A DNA stretch of 64,000 bases from Marinobacterium ramblicola (GTDB taxonomy: Bacteria > Pseudomonadota > Gammaproteobacteria > Pseudomonadales > Balneatricaceae), in contig NZ_JAHREP010000002.1 of assembly GCF_019084545.1 (NCBI RefSeq), forward strand, positions 1-64,000. The letters run 5' to 3'. Each line of letters opens with the position of its first letter. Position 1 is the first letter of the stretch. This document shows, one piece after another, positions 1-8,486 of this stretch. Under the pieces are notes generated by a model. It did no database searches, was not told the origin of the DNA, and worked only from the letters and a program-made list of their open reading frames with translations. The position numbers and the translations under genes are program-made.

Positions 1-282
1 CAGGCGATGCTGGGGCTGAAACCGGGCGATCATGTGGAGCTTACTATCGCACCGGAGCGCGGCTTCGGTCAGCACAATCCGAGCAATGTGCAGGTGATGC
101 CGCGCAGCGAGTTCAAGGATATGGAGTTGGAACCGGGGCTCGTCGTTTCGTTCCAAGAGCCCGGCAGCGAGATCCCGGGTGTGATCGCCGAGTTCAACGA
201 CGAGAGGGTGATGGTGGACTTCAACCATCCGCTGGCGGGTAAAACCCTGCTGTTCGAAGTCAAGATAATGGCTGTCGACTAG
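1..282 (+). CDS. fkpB: FKBP-type peptidyl-prolyl cis-trans isomerase, C-terminal part
   Basis: The frame is open from base 1, so the gene is cut at its 5' end; 93 codons remain. The visible part has the SlpA/FkpB signature: a GD-V-L-I strand, the segment ERGFGQHNPSNVQ of the inserted IF domain, and the closing FNHPLAGKTLLFEVKI. This family catalyses proline isomerisation and has chaperone activity in the cytoplasm. In Pseudomonas fkpB lies beside the pil minor-pilin locus (fimT to pilE, with thiO at the other end), which matches what follows here. The usual neighbour ispH would be expected just outside or elsewhere. Confidence 0.9.
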   Translation, partial: QAMLGLKPGDHVELTIAPERGFGQHNPSNVQVMPRSEFKDMELEPGLVVSFQEPGSEIPGVIAEFNDERVMVDFNHPLAGKTLLFEVKIMAVD

Positions 283-302
283 CGTCGACAGCTTCGGCTT
301 CG

Positions 303-701
303 TTAGTCTTTCCAGCAGTTGGCGGGGGTCTTGGTATTGCTTTGATTCACCGTCAACGTTGCCCCGCCACAGTCATTGACCTGGTCTGTACCGGCTAGCG
401 GTGCGGCGTTTATTGTGTAGGTCGATGAGGTCACATTGGTCACGGTTATGGTGTAGTAATCGTTGCTATTCAGCCCGAGACTTTCGGCGGTCAGTTCAGC
501 CGCCGTCGCATAGTCATTGTTGTAGGCACGGTAGCGCTCCTGCTTGATCTGTCCGTCCAGCAGCACGGCCTGAACCTCCGCCCGCCTGGCCTCGCGAACA
601 TAATTCATGTAGGAGGGATAGGCTACCGCGGCAATAATGCCGATTACTGCGACCACAATCATGAGCTCGATTAACGTAAAACCCCTGTTTGAATGGTTCA
701 C
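303..701 (-). CDS. pilE: Type IV pilin-like protein PilE
   Basis: A 132-residue prepilin. A short basic leader (MNHSNRG) ends at the prepilin peptidase site G/FTLIE, with the conserved Glu at mature position 5, followed by a hydrophobic alpha-1 helix (about residues 8-32). A Cys pair near the C terminus (DCGG and ANCWKD) matches the disulfide-bonded D-region of type IVa pilins. The start codon is GTG at 701, preceded by AAGGA six bases upstream; no ATG fits. PilE would be a minor pilin priming pilus assembly at the inner membrane. It is transcribed away from the other minor pilins, unlike the single-direction order in Pseudomonas. It could be the major pilin, but the locus favours PilE. Confidence 0.88.
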   Translation of the reverse strand: MNHSNRGFTLIELMIVVAVIGIIAAVAYPSYMNYVREARRAEVQAVLLDGQIKQERYRAYNNDYATAAELTAESLGLNSNDYYTITVTNVTSSTYTINAAPLAGTDQVNDCGGATLTVNQSNTKTPANCWKD

Positions 702-772
702 TGTAGTTCCTTTATGCTGCTATGCTTGGTGGACCCAATCCTAACATCCTGGCGAAAGGATTTGATCTGGCG

Positions 773-1366
773 ATGGCATTTTTTCCACGGAAAGACGCGC
801 AGGGAAAGTTCGAGGATCTCTTTGCTGGAGAAACCGGGTTCACCCTGATCGAACTGCTGGTCACACTGGCCGTTGTCGTAATACTGGCGACGGTGGCCGC
901 TCCTGCCTTTCGTGACTTCTTCGAGAATAGACGCCTTACCAACGCGGCACAAACTCTATATGCCGATCTACAACTGGCGCGTGCCGAGTCGATAAAGCGC
1001 AATCAGACGATTTTTGTGAAGTTTGATGACTCTCCGGCTACCGACTGGTGCTACGGCTTGGAGGAGGCATCGACCGCCACCTCCTGCGACTGTGCCGATA
1101 CCACCAACACCTATTGCACAATAGACGGTGTACGACGGGTCACTGATGTGGATGATTTTCCAGGCGTCACCATGAGTGCTTCGTCGGTTGCAGGATCCAC
1201 GATCACTTTCGATCCCAAACGCGGCACACTGGCTCCGGCGGGTTCGATTTTCTTCACCAACGGTAGTGGCAATCAGATGCGTATCGTCATGAGTCTGCTT
1301 GGCCGCGTACGCTTGTGCGTGCCAAGCGGCTCCAACGTATCGGGGTATCCAGCATGTCCGCCATAA
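773..1366 (+). CDS. fimT: GspH/FimT family pseudopilin
   Basis: A 197-residue prepilin. The cleavage site is TG/FTLIELLVTL with Glu5, followed by an alpha-1 helix and the GspH/FimT-type LADLQLARAESIKRNQ region. The C-terminal part contains several Cys residues (SCDC and RLCVPSG). The frame is open from an ATG at 722, but that start has no ribosome site, whereas the ATG at 773 follows AAAGGA by 12 bases, so 773 is preferred. Either start gives an unusually long leader (about 22 residues or more). FimT-like minor pilins take part in the pilus-tip priming complex, and some bind DNA. The gene overlaps pilW by 13 bases, so the two are probably co-transcribed. Confidence 0.82.
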   Translation: MAFFPRKDAQGKFEDLFAGETGFTLIELLVTLAVVVILATVAAPAFRDFFENRRLTNAAQTLYADLQLARAESIKRNQTIFVKFDDSPATDWCYGLEEASTATSCDCADTTNTYCTIDGVRRVTDVDDFPGVTMSASSVAGSTITFDPKRGTLAPAGSIFFTNGSGNQMRIVMSLLGRVRLCVPSGSNVSGYPACPP

Positions 1367-2010
1367 AACAGGAAAGGGGCTTTACACTGATCGAGCTGAT
1401 GATTGCCCTGCTGCTCGGGTTGATCGTCACCGGCATCGCCATCTCGATGTATGTCTCGACGCTGGGTATCACCCGGCAGACCGTCACCTCCGTGCGGCTG
1501 AGCCAGGAGCTGAGAACGGTAATGGACATGATGGTCCGGGATATCAGGCGCTCCGGTTACTGGGCTGGAACGGTGATCGCCAACAACCCGCATGCGGGGG
1601 TGGTGTCCGGTGGGCTCCCGGTCAATGTGTTTACCTCACCGAACTCATCCGACAGTAACTCCTGTGTCGTGCTGTCGTACGACTACGATGCCGATGGCTC
1701 GGCGACCATCGAGCATCTGATGGGCTACCGCATGGACGATGCGCAGAGTGCCGTCGAGGTATTATGGGCCTCGTCGTCGACGTTGACCGGCGGGGTGAAC
1801 TGTTCGGTGCTGCCCGGTAACTGGCAAAACCTGACCGATGAAAGTACCACCGTCATCACCCAGCTGCTGTTCGAACGCCTGCCATCGGCGGCGTCCTTCG
1901 CCTCGGCAGCCGCGCGTTCGATTCGCATCACCCTGCGCGGCGAGTCCGCATCGGATAACAGGTTGGTTAAGGAGCTGATAGAGGAAGTGAGGGTGAGAAA
2001 TGATCTATAG
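1354..2010 (+). CDS. pilW: Type IV pilus minor pilin PilW
   Basis: About 218 residues. The leader MSAIKQERG precedes the cleavage site [15 protein letters not shown] with Glu5. The region MVRDIRRSGYWAG is characteristic of PilW. The start at 1354 is preferred over 1315 because it gives a normal nine-residue leader; both overlap fimT. At 218 residues the protein is somewhat shorter than many PilW proteins. It overlaps pilX by 11 bases, indicating translational coupling. Role: minor pilin of the priming or tip complex in the inner membrane. The family assignment is from motif and synteny. Confidence 0.85.
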   Translation: MSAIKQERGFTLIELMIALLLGLIVTGIAISMYVSTLGITRQTVTSVRLSQELRTVMDMMVRDIRRSGYWAGTVIANNPHAGVVSGGLPVNVFTSPNSSDSNSCVVLSYDYDADGSATIEHLMGYRMDDAQSAVEVLWASSSTLTGGVNCSVLPGNWQNLTDESTTVITQLLFERLPSAASFASAAARSIRITLRGESASDNRLVKELIEEVRVRNDL

Positions 2011-3298
2011 TCACCGCTTCAAAAGTTTGGACAGCCGCTATTTTCGGTCGCAACGCGGTGCCGTGACCTTGATTGTTGCGGTTGTGCTGCTTGCACTGCT
2101 CACAATCACGGTCTTGACCGTCACCCGTTTGACCACGCTCGAACTGAAAACCGCAGCCAATACTAACCGTGCCAAAGAAGCGTTCCATATCGCGCAGGGT
2201 GGCCTGGACTACGGTGCGATGAAGTATGTCGAAGATGGCGCGGCCTTCACGCCCAGCGGCACAACGTCGGTCGCCATTCCGTCGGGCAGTGGCACGGATG
2301 CCAACATATCGGTCGTGGTGTCGGGTGGGTTTGCCACGATCACTGCGGTGGGCGAGTCACCCGATACTACGGGTTCGGCCACAATCGCCGAGAAGTACGG
2401 CATCGTGCCGTTGATTGATACCGGTGAGCTGCCGCCACTGATGGCCGGCGGTAATTTCCCGCCAGGGGGGAGTTTTTCCATCGTCACCAACCCCAATGGC
2501 GGCGGTGATGGCGTGCCGGTATCCGCCTGGGTGAAAACCTCGCAGACCCAGGGAGCCGCCTCATGGCAGACCTGTAACCTGGATGAGTACCTGTACGAGG
2601 GCAACAATGCCACACGGACCAAGGATGCTACCACCGAGTGGATCTGTGATGCCTGTACCTGCCAGCAGGCGGATAACCACCTTTGTGAAGCTGAGTCCGG
2701 TGTAGATCCTGCCGATAACTGCAGCGATATCATAGCGGATGCATGTGTTCCGGATGCGTTCGAAAACCTGTTTGGCGTGAATATCTATGAAGATTCCGCA
2801 GCTTGTGGTGGTGATTCAGGGGTCGATCCGACGATCTGGCAGGTCTACCGCACCATGGGTATGCAGTATGGGATCGAGTGCGCCGACCTGGATGCCGATG
2901 TGGGTGATATCTTTTATTCCGGCGGCGCCTACGAAGGGGAGCTGCCACTGATCTGGATCGAAGGTGACTGCGATGTTAGCGGTACAGTCGCCAGCGTCGA
3001 TGCGCCGATCATATTGATTGTGCACGGCGACGTGACAATGAACTCAAATGGGGTCATGTTCGGTATTTTGTTCGCGTTTACCGATATCTATACCGGTACC
3101 GACTCAGATGACTACGAGATCAAGATCAACGGTTCGCCCAAGTTTTATGGTTCCATACTGGTGAACGGCGACGTGGATCTGCCTAACGGTAGCTTCACGC
3201 TGGTATATGCCCAGAGTTTGCTCGAGAAGTTCTCCAACTCCGGGGGGGAGTTTAACTCATTGGCGCGATTCCCCGGTTCATGGACCGATCTGAATTAG
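2000..3298 (+). CDS. pilX: Type IV pilus minor pilin PilX, enlarged
   Basis: 432 residues. The N terminus has QRGAVTLIVAVVLLALL, the PilX-type hydrophobic segment without a Glu at position 5, as in GspK/PilX proteins. Residues about 200-270 are rich in Cys (WICDACTCQQ, LCEAESG, DNCSDI). The C-terminal 120 residues contain the pattern APIILIVHGDVTMNSNG...FYGSILVNGDVDLPNG, a beta-rich module seen in large PilX-like proteins. It is about twice the length of Pseudomonas PilX. Adjacent pilW and pilV-like genes support a role in pilus-tip assembly or adhesion. Confidence 0.8.
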   Translation: MIYSHRFKSLDSRYFRSQRGAVTLIVAVVLLALLTITVLTVTRLTTLELKTAANTNRAKEAFHIAQGGLDYGAMKYVEDGAAFTPSGTTSVAIPSGSGTDANISVVVSGGFATITAVGESPDTTGSATIAEKYGIVPLIDTGELPPLMAGGNFPPGGSFSIVTNPNGGGDGVPVSAWVKTSQTQGAASWQTCNLDEYLYEGNNATRTKDATTEWICDACTCQQADNHLCEAESGVDPADNCSDIIADACVPDAFENLFGVNIYEDSAACGGDSGVDPTIWQVYRTMGMQYGIECADLDADVGDIFYSGGAYEGELPLIWIEGDCDVSGTVASVDAPIILIVHGDVTMNSNGVMFGILFAFTDIYTGTDSDDYEIKINGSPKFYGSILVNGDVDLPNGSFTLVYAQSLLEKFSNSGGEFNSLARFPGSWTDLN

Positions 3299-3311
3299 AG
3301 GGTGTAGGGGC

Positions 3312-5369
3312 ATGCTAAGTACACATAGCGACAGCAGATATCCTAAGGCTGGCGGCTTTACTCTGATCGAAGTTCTGGTCGCCCTCGTCGTGCTGATGGT
3401 GGGGTTGGCCGCATTACTTCAACTTCAGTCGAGTTTCATCCAAGGCGCCACCGAGTCGGAAAAGCGCGCCGTGGGTATGGCACTGGCCGAGAAGAGGCTG
3501 GAGCAGTTCAGGGATTACCAGAACATCGCTGAGTTCAATCAAATTGGCTCGGCGGCTTTTCCGACCTCTGAAGTCCAGGCGGTATCGGTCGGCAATTCAT
3601 CGATCAACTACACCCTGGACTGGAGCGGAATCACGACCGTTTCCTCCGCGATCAATGCCTCCGAATACAAGGAGATAACACTGACCGTCAGCTGGGATGG
3701 CGGTGCCAGCAGCTTGGCGGTTTCCACCATTCTGGCGCGTGTCGATCCGAACGTATCGCCGTTGTTGGGACTTACCGGATATGGTGGGGATACTCCCGAA
3801 GTTAGCCATGCTGCCGGTAGTGTGCCGGATGTTATTCCTATCGATATCGGAAATGGCAAGACCAAGGAAACATCCAAACCACTTCCTGATGTGGACCAGA
3901 GTAACGAAAGTACTGAAGTAAGGTTTGAGACCGTTACTTACGACTCGACGACAACCAAGCTGGTTCAGGAGGAGTTTGTAACCGTTAACTGTTTCTGCCA
4001 GTTGGATACCGGCACGACAAATGTGATGGAGACGCCACACCACTATAAGTATGAAGACGGTGTCTTGGTCGTGGATAAGGGTATTACCTATACCGCCGGG
4101 GGAGGGGTGAACGACACAACAGGAACGGTATACGGTAGTGGTAGTTTCACCCAGTCGCAGTACTGTGATCGCTGTTGCGCCGGGCATCATGACGCTGCTG
4201 ATACCAGCATCTACAGTGCGAACGATGTACCCGGGTTCAAGGAGACATCACCGTCAAGTCCTCATGTGCACTATGAGGTGAATACCGTTACCGGTGTTCT
4301 GACCGGTGATGTGGCTGGTGATGGTGATATCTATGCTGAAGCCTGCCGTTTTCGGCGAGTGGATGGCCTTTTTGAGCTGTTCCCGGACTGGAAGCTGATT
4401 CAGCTCACCGCGTTCCCCTACACCTATGCCTCCGATACTGCGAGTTCAAGTCTGGCCGCTTATCAACAGTATGTGACCGAGCGCGTCCAGAATGAAGTAT
4501 TCGTGCCCTTGGGGGGCAACGCTGCTAGCGCTTCTCTGCCGTCGACAGATCTGGAGGTATTGCCTGATACCTTGACGCAGTTGTTGGCGCGCGGCATCTA
4601 CTACGATGATATGAGCTACGACCCTAATTGGAGCGCTGAGGTAGCCGGTATCGTGGCGTCTTCGGCCACGATATCCACCACAGATTGGCTCTCCTACACG
4701 CCCTTCTTTGAGATCAATATGACACTGTTGGCGGAGTGGAGCTCATTGGATGACACCATCGCCGATGTGAGCGATGAAGATGTAAATACAGTGGCCGATG
4801 CTGTCGCCAACTACTACGGCGTATACAGCCGCGGTTTGGTAGAAGCGACGGGTGTTGCCAGTGAAGCCACCAGTGTAATCGCGACAAGCAAAACGGATAA
4901 CACCGGTATCCTGGGTAATCGCTATGGTCTGAACTCAAGTTTTACAGGTGTGGATAACGGCATTATCTATCCAGCTACGGCTACGGTGTCCTCCGCGGTT
5001 GCAGTCTCTATCTTGGGGGGCGGTTCAACGGTAATCGTGTCCGGCACCGTGGTTGAGGATAACACCGGTGGCAACGTGACCGTGGCGGAGAACAAAACCA
5101 CAGTGTCTGCAAGTTCAGGTACCTGTACCTACGCCGTTACAGGTGGTGTGGGGGCGTTCAACTGTACGGTTGCCCAGAACGCAGGCAACGTGATCATAAC
5201 TGTTAACACATCGCAAAATAATCAGTACATCGATCCCGATGTGTCGGTAGGTGGCAATATCGTGGCAATTACACCGGGTAATCCGGCGTCCAGCACAGAT
5301 GGAAATATTACAGTGAACGTGGGGTCGACGGGCTTTTCCGGTGTGAATTTCGCGGCGCGGCACGACTAA
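3312..5369 (+). CDS. pilV: Very large PilV-like minor pilin in the pilY1 position
   Basis: 685 residues. The N terminus (leader ending KAGG/FTLIEVLVALVVLMVG, with Glu5) is typical of PilV/GspI minor pilins, which are normally about 150-190 residues. Here about 500 further residues follow: a Cys-rich stretch around residues 220-300 (NCFCQLD and QYCDRCCAGHHD), a middle region of no recognised family, and a Ser/Thr/Gly/Val-rich beta-type C-terminal region (about 540-685) like that of a secreted adhesin. It is the last gene of the minor-pilin run, 13 bases after pilX, where Pseudomonas has pilY1. I infer an exported tip or adhesion function; the family of the C-terminal part is unknown to me. Confidence 0.72.
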   Translation: MLSTHSDSRYPKAGGFTLIEVLVALVVLMVGLAALLQLQSSFIQGATESEKRAVGMALAEKRLEQFRDYQNIAEFNQIGSAAFPTSEVQAVSVGNSSINYTLDWSGITTVSSAINASEYKEITLTVSWDGGASSLAVSTILARVDPNVSPLLGLTGYGGDTPEVSHAAGSVPDVIPIDIGNGKTKETSKPLPDVDQSNESTEVRFETVTYDSTTTKLVQEEFVTVNCFCQLDTGTTNVMETPHHYKYEDGVLVVDKGITYTAGGGVNDTTGTVYGSGSFTQSQYCDRCCAGHHDAADTSIYSANDVPGFKETSPSSPHVHYEVNTVTGVLTGDVAGDGDIYAEACRFRRVDGLFELFPDWKLIQLTAFPYTYASDTASSSLAAYQQYVTERVQNEVFVPLGGNAASASLPSTDLEVLPDTLTQLLARGIYYDDMSYDPNWSAEVAGIVASSATISTTDWLSYTPFFEINMTLLAEWSSLDDTIADVSDEDVNTVADAVANYYGVYSRGLVEATGVASEATSVIATSKTDNTGILGNRYGLNSSFTGVDNGIIYPATATVSSAVAVSILGGGSTVIVSGTVVEDNTGGNVTVAENKTTVSASSGTCTYAVTGGVGAFNCTVAQNAGNVIITVNTSQNNQYIDPDVSVGGNIVAITPGNPASSTDGNITVNVGSTGFSGVNFAARHD

Positions 5370-5399
5370 TTATTTGGTTTTTTGATAGTTAAATTTCGT

Positions 5400-6500
5400 A
5401 TGGGATCGATTTGCATAATAGGCGCTGGCGTCATCGGCCTGATGACCGCCCGCGAGCTGGCACGCTCCGGTGCCAGGGTTACCCTGATAGAACGTGGTGT
5501 CAGCGCCCATGAGGCGTCCTGGGCGGGTGGCGGTATCGTGTCGCCGCTCTACCCCTGGCGTCACGGTGATGCGATTACCCGTTTGGCACTCTGGTCGCAG
5601 AGCAGTTACACCCTGCTGGCTCAGGAGCTCTATGCCGAGACAGGCTGTGATCCCGAGTTGCGTCAGAAAGGTATCCTGATGGTGGACGTGCAGGATGAAG
5701 CGGAGGCGCTGCGTTGGGGGCATGAGCACTATCGGCCGCTGATCAAGGTGGATGCCGAGTTTATTCATGACAAGGAGCCGCGGCTCAATCCCGAGTTTCG
5801 CTCGGCGATGTGGATGCCGGAGGTGGCCAGTATCCGCAACCCCCGCTTGGGTCGTGCGCTACGGATCAGCGTCGAGCAGCATCCCAATATTACGCTGGTC
5901 GAGCAGTGCGAGGCACAGGGCTTTATCGTCCAGGGTGAACGAATCGAGGGTGTGCGCACCAATAAAGGCGAGTTCAGGGCGGATGCCACGGTCGTCGCCG
6001 GTGGTGCCTGGAGCGCGCAGTTGATCGCGTCACTTGGACTGAAACTGCCGGTCGAGCCGGTACGCGGTCAGATGATGGTGTTCAAGGCGCCGGTGGGGCT
6101 GATCGATCGCATCGTGATGCTCGATGGTCGCTACCTGATCCCACGTAACGACGGTCGTATTTTGGTCGGCAGCACGCTGGAGCGGGTTGGTTTCAATAAA
6201 GAGACAACCGAAGAAGCGCGCGACTCGCTGTATAAAACAGCGCTGAAAATTCTGCCGGATCTGGCACAATACCCAGTCGAATATCACTGGGCAGGGCTGC
6301 GGCCCGGCTCTCCCGACGGCATACCCTTTATCGGCGCCGTACCCGGGTACAACGGTCTCTATCTGAACTGCGGCCACTATCGCAATGGTCTGGTACTGGC
6401 GCCGGCTTCGACTCGCCTGCTGAGTGATATTCTGCTTGAGCGCTCCCCTATCATCGATCCGGCACCCTATGCCGTGGCGGGACGCGTTGAACAAGAGTGA
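5400..6500 (+). CDS. thiO: Glycine oxidase ThiO (FAD-dependent)
   Basis: 366 residues from the ATG at 5400; a TTG six codons upstream is less likely. The N-terminal FAD-binding fold is shown by ICIIGAGVIGLMTARELA, followed by ASWAGGGIVSPLYPWR. The C terminus has HWAGLRPGSPDGIPFIG and NCGHYRNGLVLAPA, which are hallmarks of ThiO. It oxidises glycine to iminoacetate (dehydroglycine) for assembly of the thiamine thiazole ring in the cytoplasm. The location beside the minor-pilin cluster is the same as in Pseudomonas, supporting vertical inheritance of the locus. Confidence 0.9.
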   Translation: MGSICIIGAGVIGLMTARELARSGARVTLIERGVSAHEASWAGGGIVSPLYPWRHGDAITRLALWSQSSYTLLAQELYAETGCDPELRQKGILMVDVQDEAEALRWGHEHYRPLIKVDAEFIHDKEPRLNPEFRSAMWMPEVASIRNPRLGRALRISVEQHPNITLVEQCEAQGFIVQGERIEGVRTNKGEFRADATVVAGGAWSAQLIASLGLKLPVEPVRGQMMVFKAPVGLIDRIVMLDGRYLIPRNDGRILVGSTLERVGFNKETTEEARDSLYKTALKILPDLAQYPVEYHWAGLRPGSPDGIPFIGAVPGYNGLYLNCGHYRNGLVLAPASTRLLSDILLERSPIIDPAPYAVAGRVEQE

Positions 6501-6534
6501 CGGGTTCTCCCGCTGACTGGTATCAAGAGTACAG

Positions 6535-8163
6535 ATGAGTAAAGTGATCCGGGTCGCGATGGCCCAGTTGAACCTGCTGGTGGGTGATATTCCGGGCAAT
6601 ACCGAACGGGTTATCGAAACGGCGATCAAGGCGCGCGATGAACTGGGCGCTGGCATGGTGCTCTATCCTGAGCTCGCGCTCAGCGGTTATCCGCCGGAGG
6701 ATCTTCTGCTCCGCCCCAGCCTGGAGCTGCGTATCGATCAGGCGCTGGCAGCGCTGAAACAGCAGGTATCCGGTATTACGCTGGTGGTCGGCTATCCCCG
6801 TTACCGCAACGGTGCGCTGTACAACATGCTGGGTGTCATTCGGGACGGCGCGTTGATCACCGAATATGCCAAGCAGTGCCTGCCCAACTACCAGGTTTTC
6901 GATGAAAAACGCTATTTCGCTGCCGGTAACGAGCCCGGAGTGTTCGAGCTGGATGGCCATAAGATCGGGCTCAGCGTCTGCGAGGATATCTGGCATTCGG
7001 CACCGGTCGAGCAGCTCAAGGCCGCGGGCGTCAGCCTGATCCTGAATATCAACGCCTCACCCTTCCATGCCGGTAAACCCGCGGTGCGTACCGAAGTGAT
7101 CGGGCGACACGCCAGGTCCGCCGGCTGTCCGGTGCTGTACGTGAATCAGGTGGGAGGTCAGGATGAGCTGATCTTCGATGGCGGCTCTCAGGCCGTGGAT
7201 GCCGAAGGGAATCAGGTATTCGCCGGCGCCTTCTTCGAGGAAGCACTGTATACGCTGAACGTGGACCTGGAGACAGGGCGGGTCGACGCCGAGCAGCCTT
7301 CCCTGCCGCTTCCCGGACTGGAAGAGTCGGTTTACAACGCGCTAGTGCTGGGCGTACGGGATTACGTGCGGAAAAATGGCTTCAAGGGCGTGGTACTGGG
7401 CCTGTCCGGCGGCATCGATTCGGCAGTGACGGTGGCCGTTGCGGTAGATGCCCTGGGGACAGCAGCGGTCGAGGCGGTGATGATGCCGTTCCGCTATACC
7501 TCGAATATCAGTATCGAGGATGCAGCCGAGGAGGCTCAACTGCTGGGTATTCGCCATAGCGTGATCTCGATCGAGCCGATGTACGAAAGCTTCATGGCCG
7601 CGCTGGCGGACGAGTTCGCCGGCACGTCGATGGATACCACTGAGGAGAACCTGCAGGCGCGCTGTCGTGGCGTGCTGTTGATGGCGATCTCGAACAAGAA
7701 GGGTTATCTGGTGCTGACCACCGGCAACAAGTCCGAGATGGCGGTCGGTTACTCAACCCTGTACGGCGATATGGCCGGTGGCTTCGATGTGTTGAAGGAT
7801 GTGCCGAAAACCCTGGTCTACCGCCTGGCCGAATACCGCAATTCGATCTCCCCGGTGATTCCGCAGCGGGTGATCACTCGTCCACCCTCCGCGGAGCTGC
7901 GGCCGGATCAGAAGGATCAGGACAGTCTGCCCGACTACGATGTGTTGGATCGCATTCTCGAACTCTATGTGGAGCGCGACTATAGCGCCAGGGCGATTAT
8001 TGCCGAGGGGTTCGATGAATCTGTGGTCAATCGGGTGGTACGTCTGGTGGATATCAACGAATACAAACGTCGTCAGGCGCCGGTGGGCCCACGTATTACC
8101 GAACGCGGATTCGGCCGTGACCGGCGTTATCCGATCACCTCCGGCTGGAAACTGGGCGAATAA
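6535..8163 (+). CDS. nadE: Glutamine-dependent NAD+ synthetase
   Basis: 542 residues, the normal length of the two-domain enzyme. The N-terminal nitrilase-type glutaminase domain (about 1-260) has the catalytic Glu in LYPELALSGYPPEDLLL and Cys in GLSVCEDIWH. The C-terminal synthetase domain (about 280-542) has the ATP pyrophosphatase motif LGLSGGIDSAV and LTTGNKSEMAVGYSTLYGDM. It converts nicotinate adenine dinucleotide to NAD+ using glutamine-derived ammonia. The start is ATG with a weak AAGAG upstream. Downstream is the GGA-rich RNA locus. Confidence 0.95.
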   Translation: MSKVIRVAMAQLNLLVGDIPGNTERVIETAIKARDELGAGMVLYPELALSGYPPEDLLLRPSLELRIDQALAALKQQVSGITLVVGYPRYRNGALYNMLGVIRDGALITEYAKQCLPNYQVFDEKRYFAAGNEPGVFELDGHKIGLSVCEDIWHSAPVEQLKAAGVSLILNINASPFHAGKPAVRTEVIGRHARSAGCPVLYVNQVGGQDELIFDGGSQAVDAEGNQVFAGAFFEEALYTLNVDLETGRVDAEQPSLPLPGLEESVYNALVLGVRDYVRKNGFKGVVLGLSGGIDSAVTVAVAVDALGTAAVEAVMMPFRYTSNISIEDAAEEAQLLGIRHSVISIEPMYESFMAALADEFAGTSMDTTEENLQARCRGVLLMAISNKKGYLVLTTGNKSEMAVGYSTLYGDMAGGFDVLKDVPKTLVYRLAEYRNSISPVIPQRVITRPPSAELRPDQKDQDSLPDYDVLDRILELYVERDYSARAIIAEGFDESVVNRVVRLVDINEYKRRQAPVGPRITERGFGRDRRYPITSGWKLGE

Positions 8164-8218
8164 CGGTCAGGGCTCGATTCGAGTGGGAGCTAGCACCGCT
8201 CGTGCGCATATCAGGCCG

Positions 8219-8247
8219 TTAAGAAAAGTTCGGAACCTGGGTAAAAT
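8219..8247 (+). promoter_or_regulatory. Candidate sigma-70 promoter for the GGA-rich RNA
   Basis: TAAAAT at 8242-8247 could be a -10 box, with TTAAGA at 8219-8224 as a poor -35 box at 17-base spacing. Immediately downstream lies the perfect palindrome TAGGAA-AAA-TTCCTA (8248-8262), which could be an operator or the first hairpin of the transcript. No GacA-type TGTAAG/CTTACA box was found. The assignment is tentative. Confidence 0.3.
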
Positions 8248-8295
8248 TAGGAAAAATTCCTATAGGCAGACAGAGTCTGAACGACCATTATTACC

Positions 8296-8484
8296 ACACG
8301 AGGAGCGCAGGAGTGCACTGCGGCGGGAGGCTGCAGATCAGGGATTTGTGATCAGGGACAAGGGATTAGCGATCAAAAGGACACAGGTCAGACGGAAACT
8401 GACACCTCGCTCGCTTAGGGATGAGTGAGTAGCGCAGGGAAGCAGAAATGGGGCTTGCAACACGGAAGTGTGCAGGCCCTTTTT
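8296..8484 (+). ncRNA. Putative CsrB/RsmZ-type CsrA-sequestering small RNA
   Basis: Between nadE and mobA, 11 GGA triplets lie within about 170 bases (8301-8467), where about three are expected by chance. Many sit in hairpin loops, as in CsrA/RsmA decoys: stem 8318-8324/8330-8336 with loop GGGAG; 8336-8340/8349-8353 with loop GGGATTTG; 8387-8391/8399-8403 with loop ACGGAAA; 8406-8412/8423-8429 (seven pairs) with AGGGA in the loop; and a terminator stem 8451-8463/8468-8479 with loop GGAA, followed by five T. Single-stranded AGGGA motifs lie between (8354, 8361, 8436). No credible protein frame covers it. The 5' end is uncertain and could be near 8254. The hairpins and terminator are seen in the sequence; the function is inferred. 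Confidence 0.7.
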
Positions 8485-8486
8485 AT

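Noticed and set aside
702-772. Sigma-54 promoter for pilE
   Set aside because: A GG...GC pattern exists on the minus strand, but the spacing is nine rather than ten bases and the flanks do not match.
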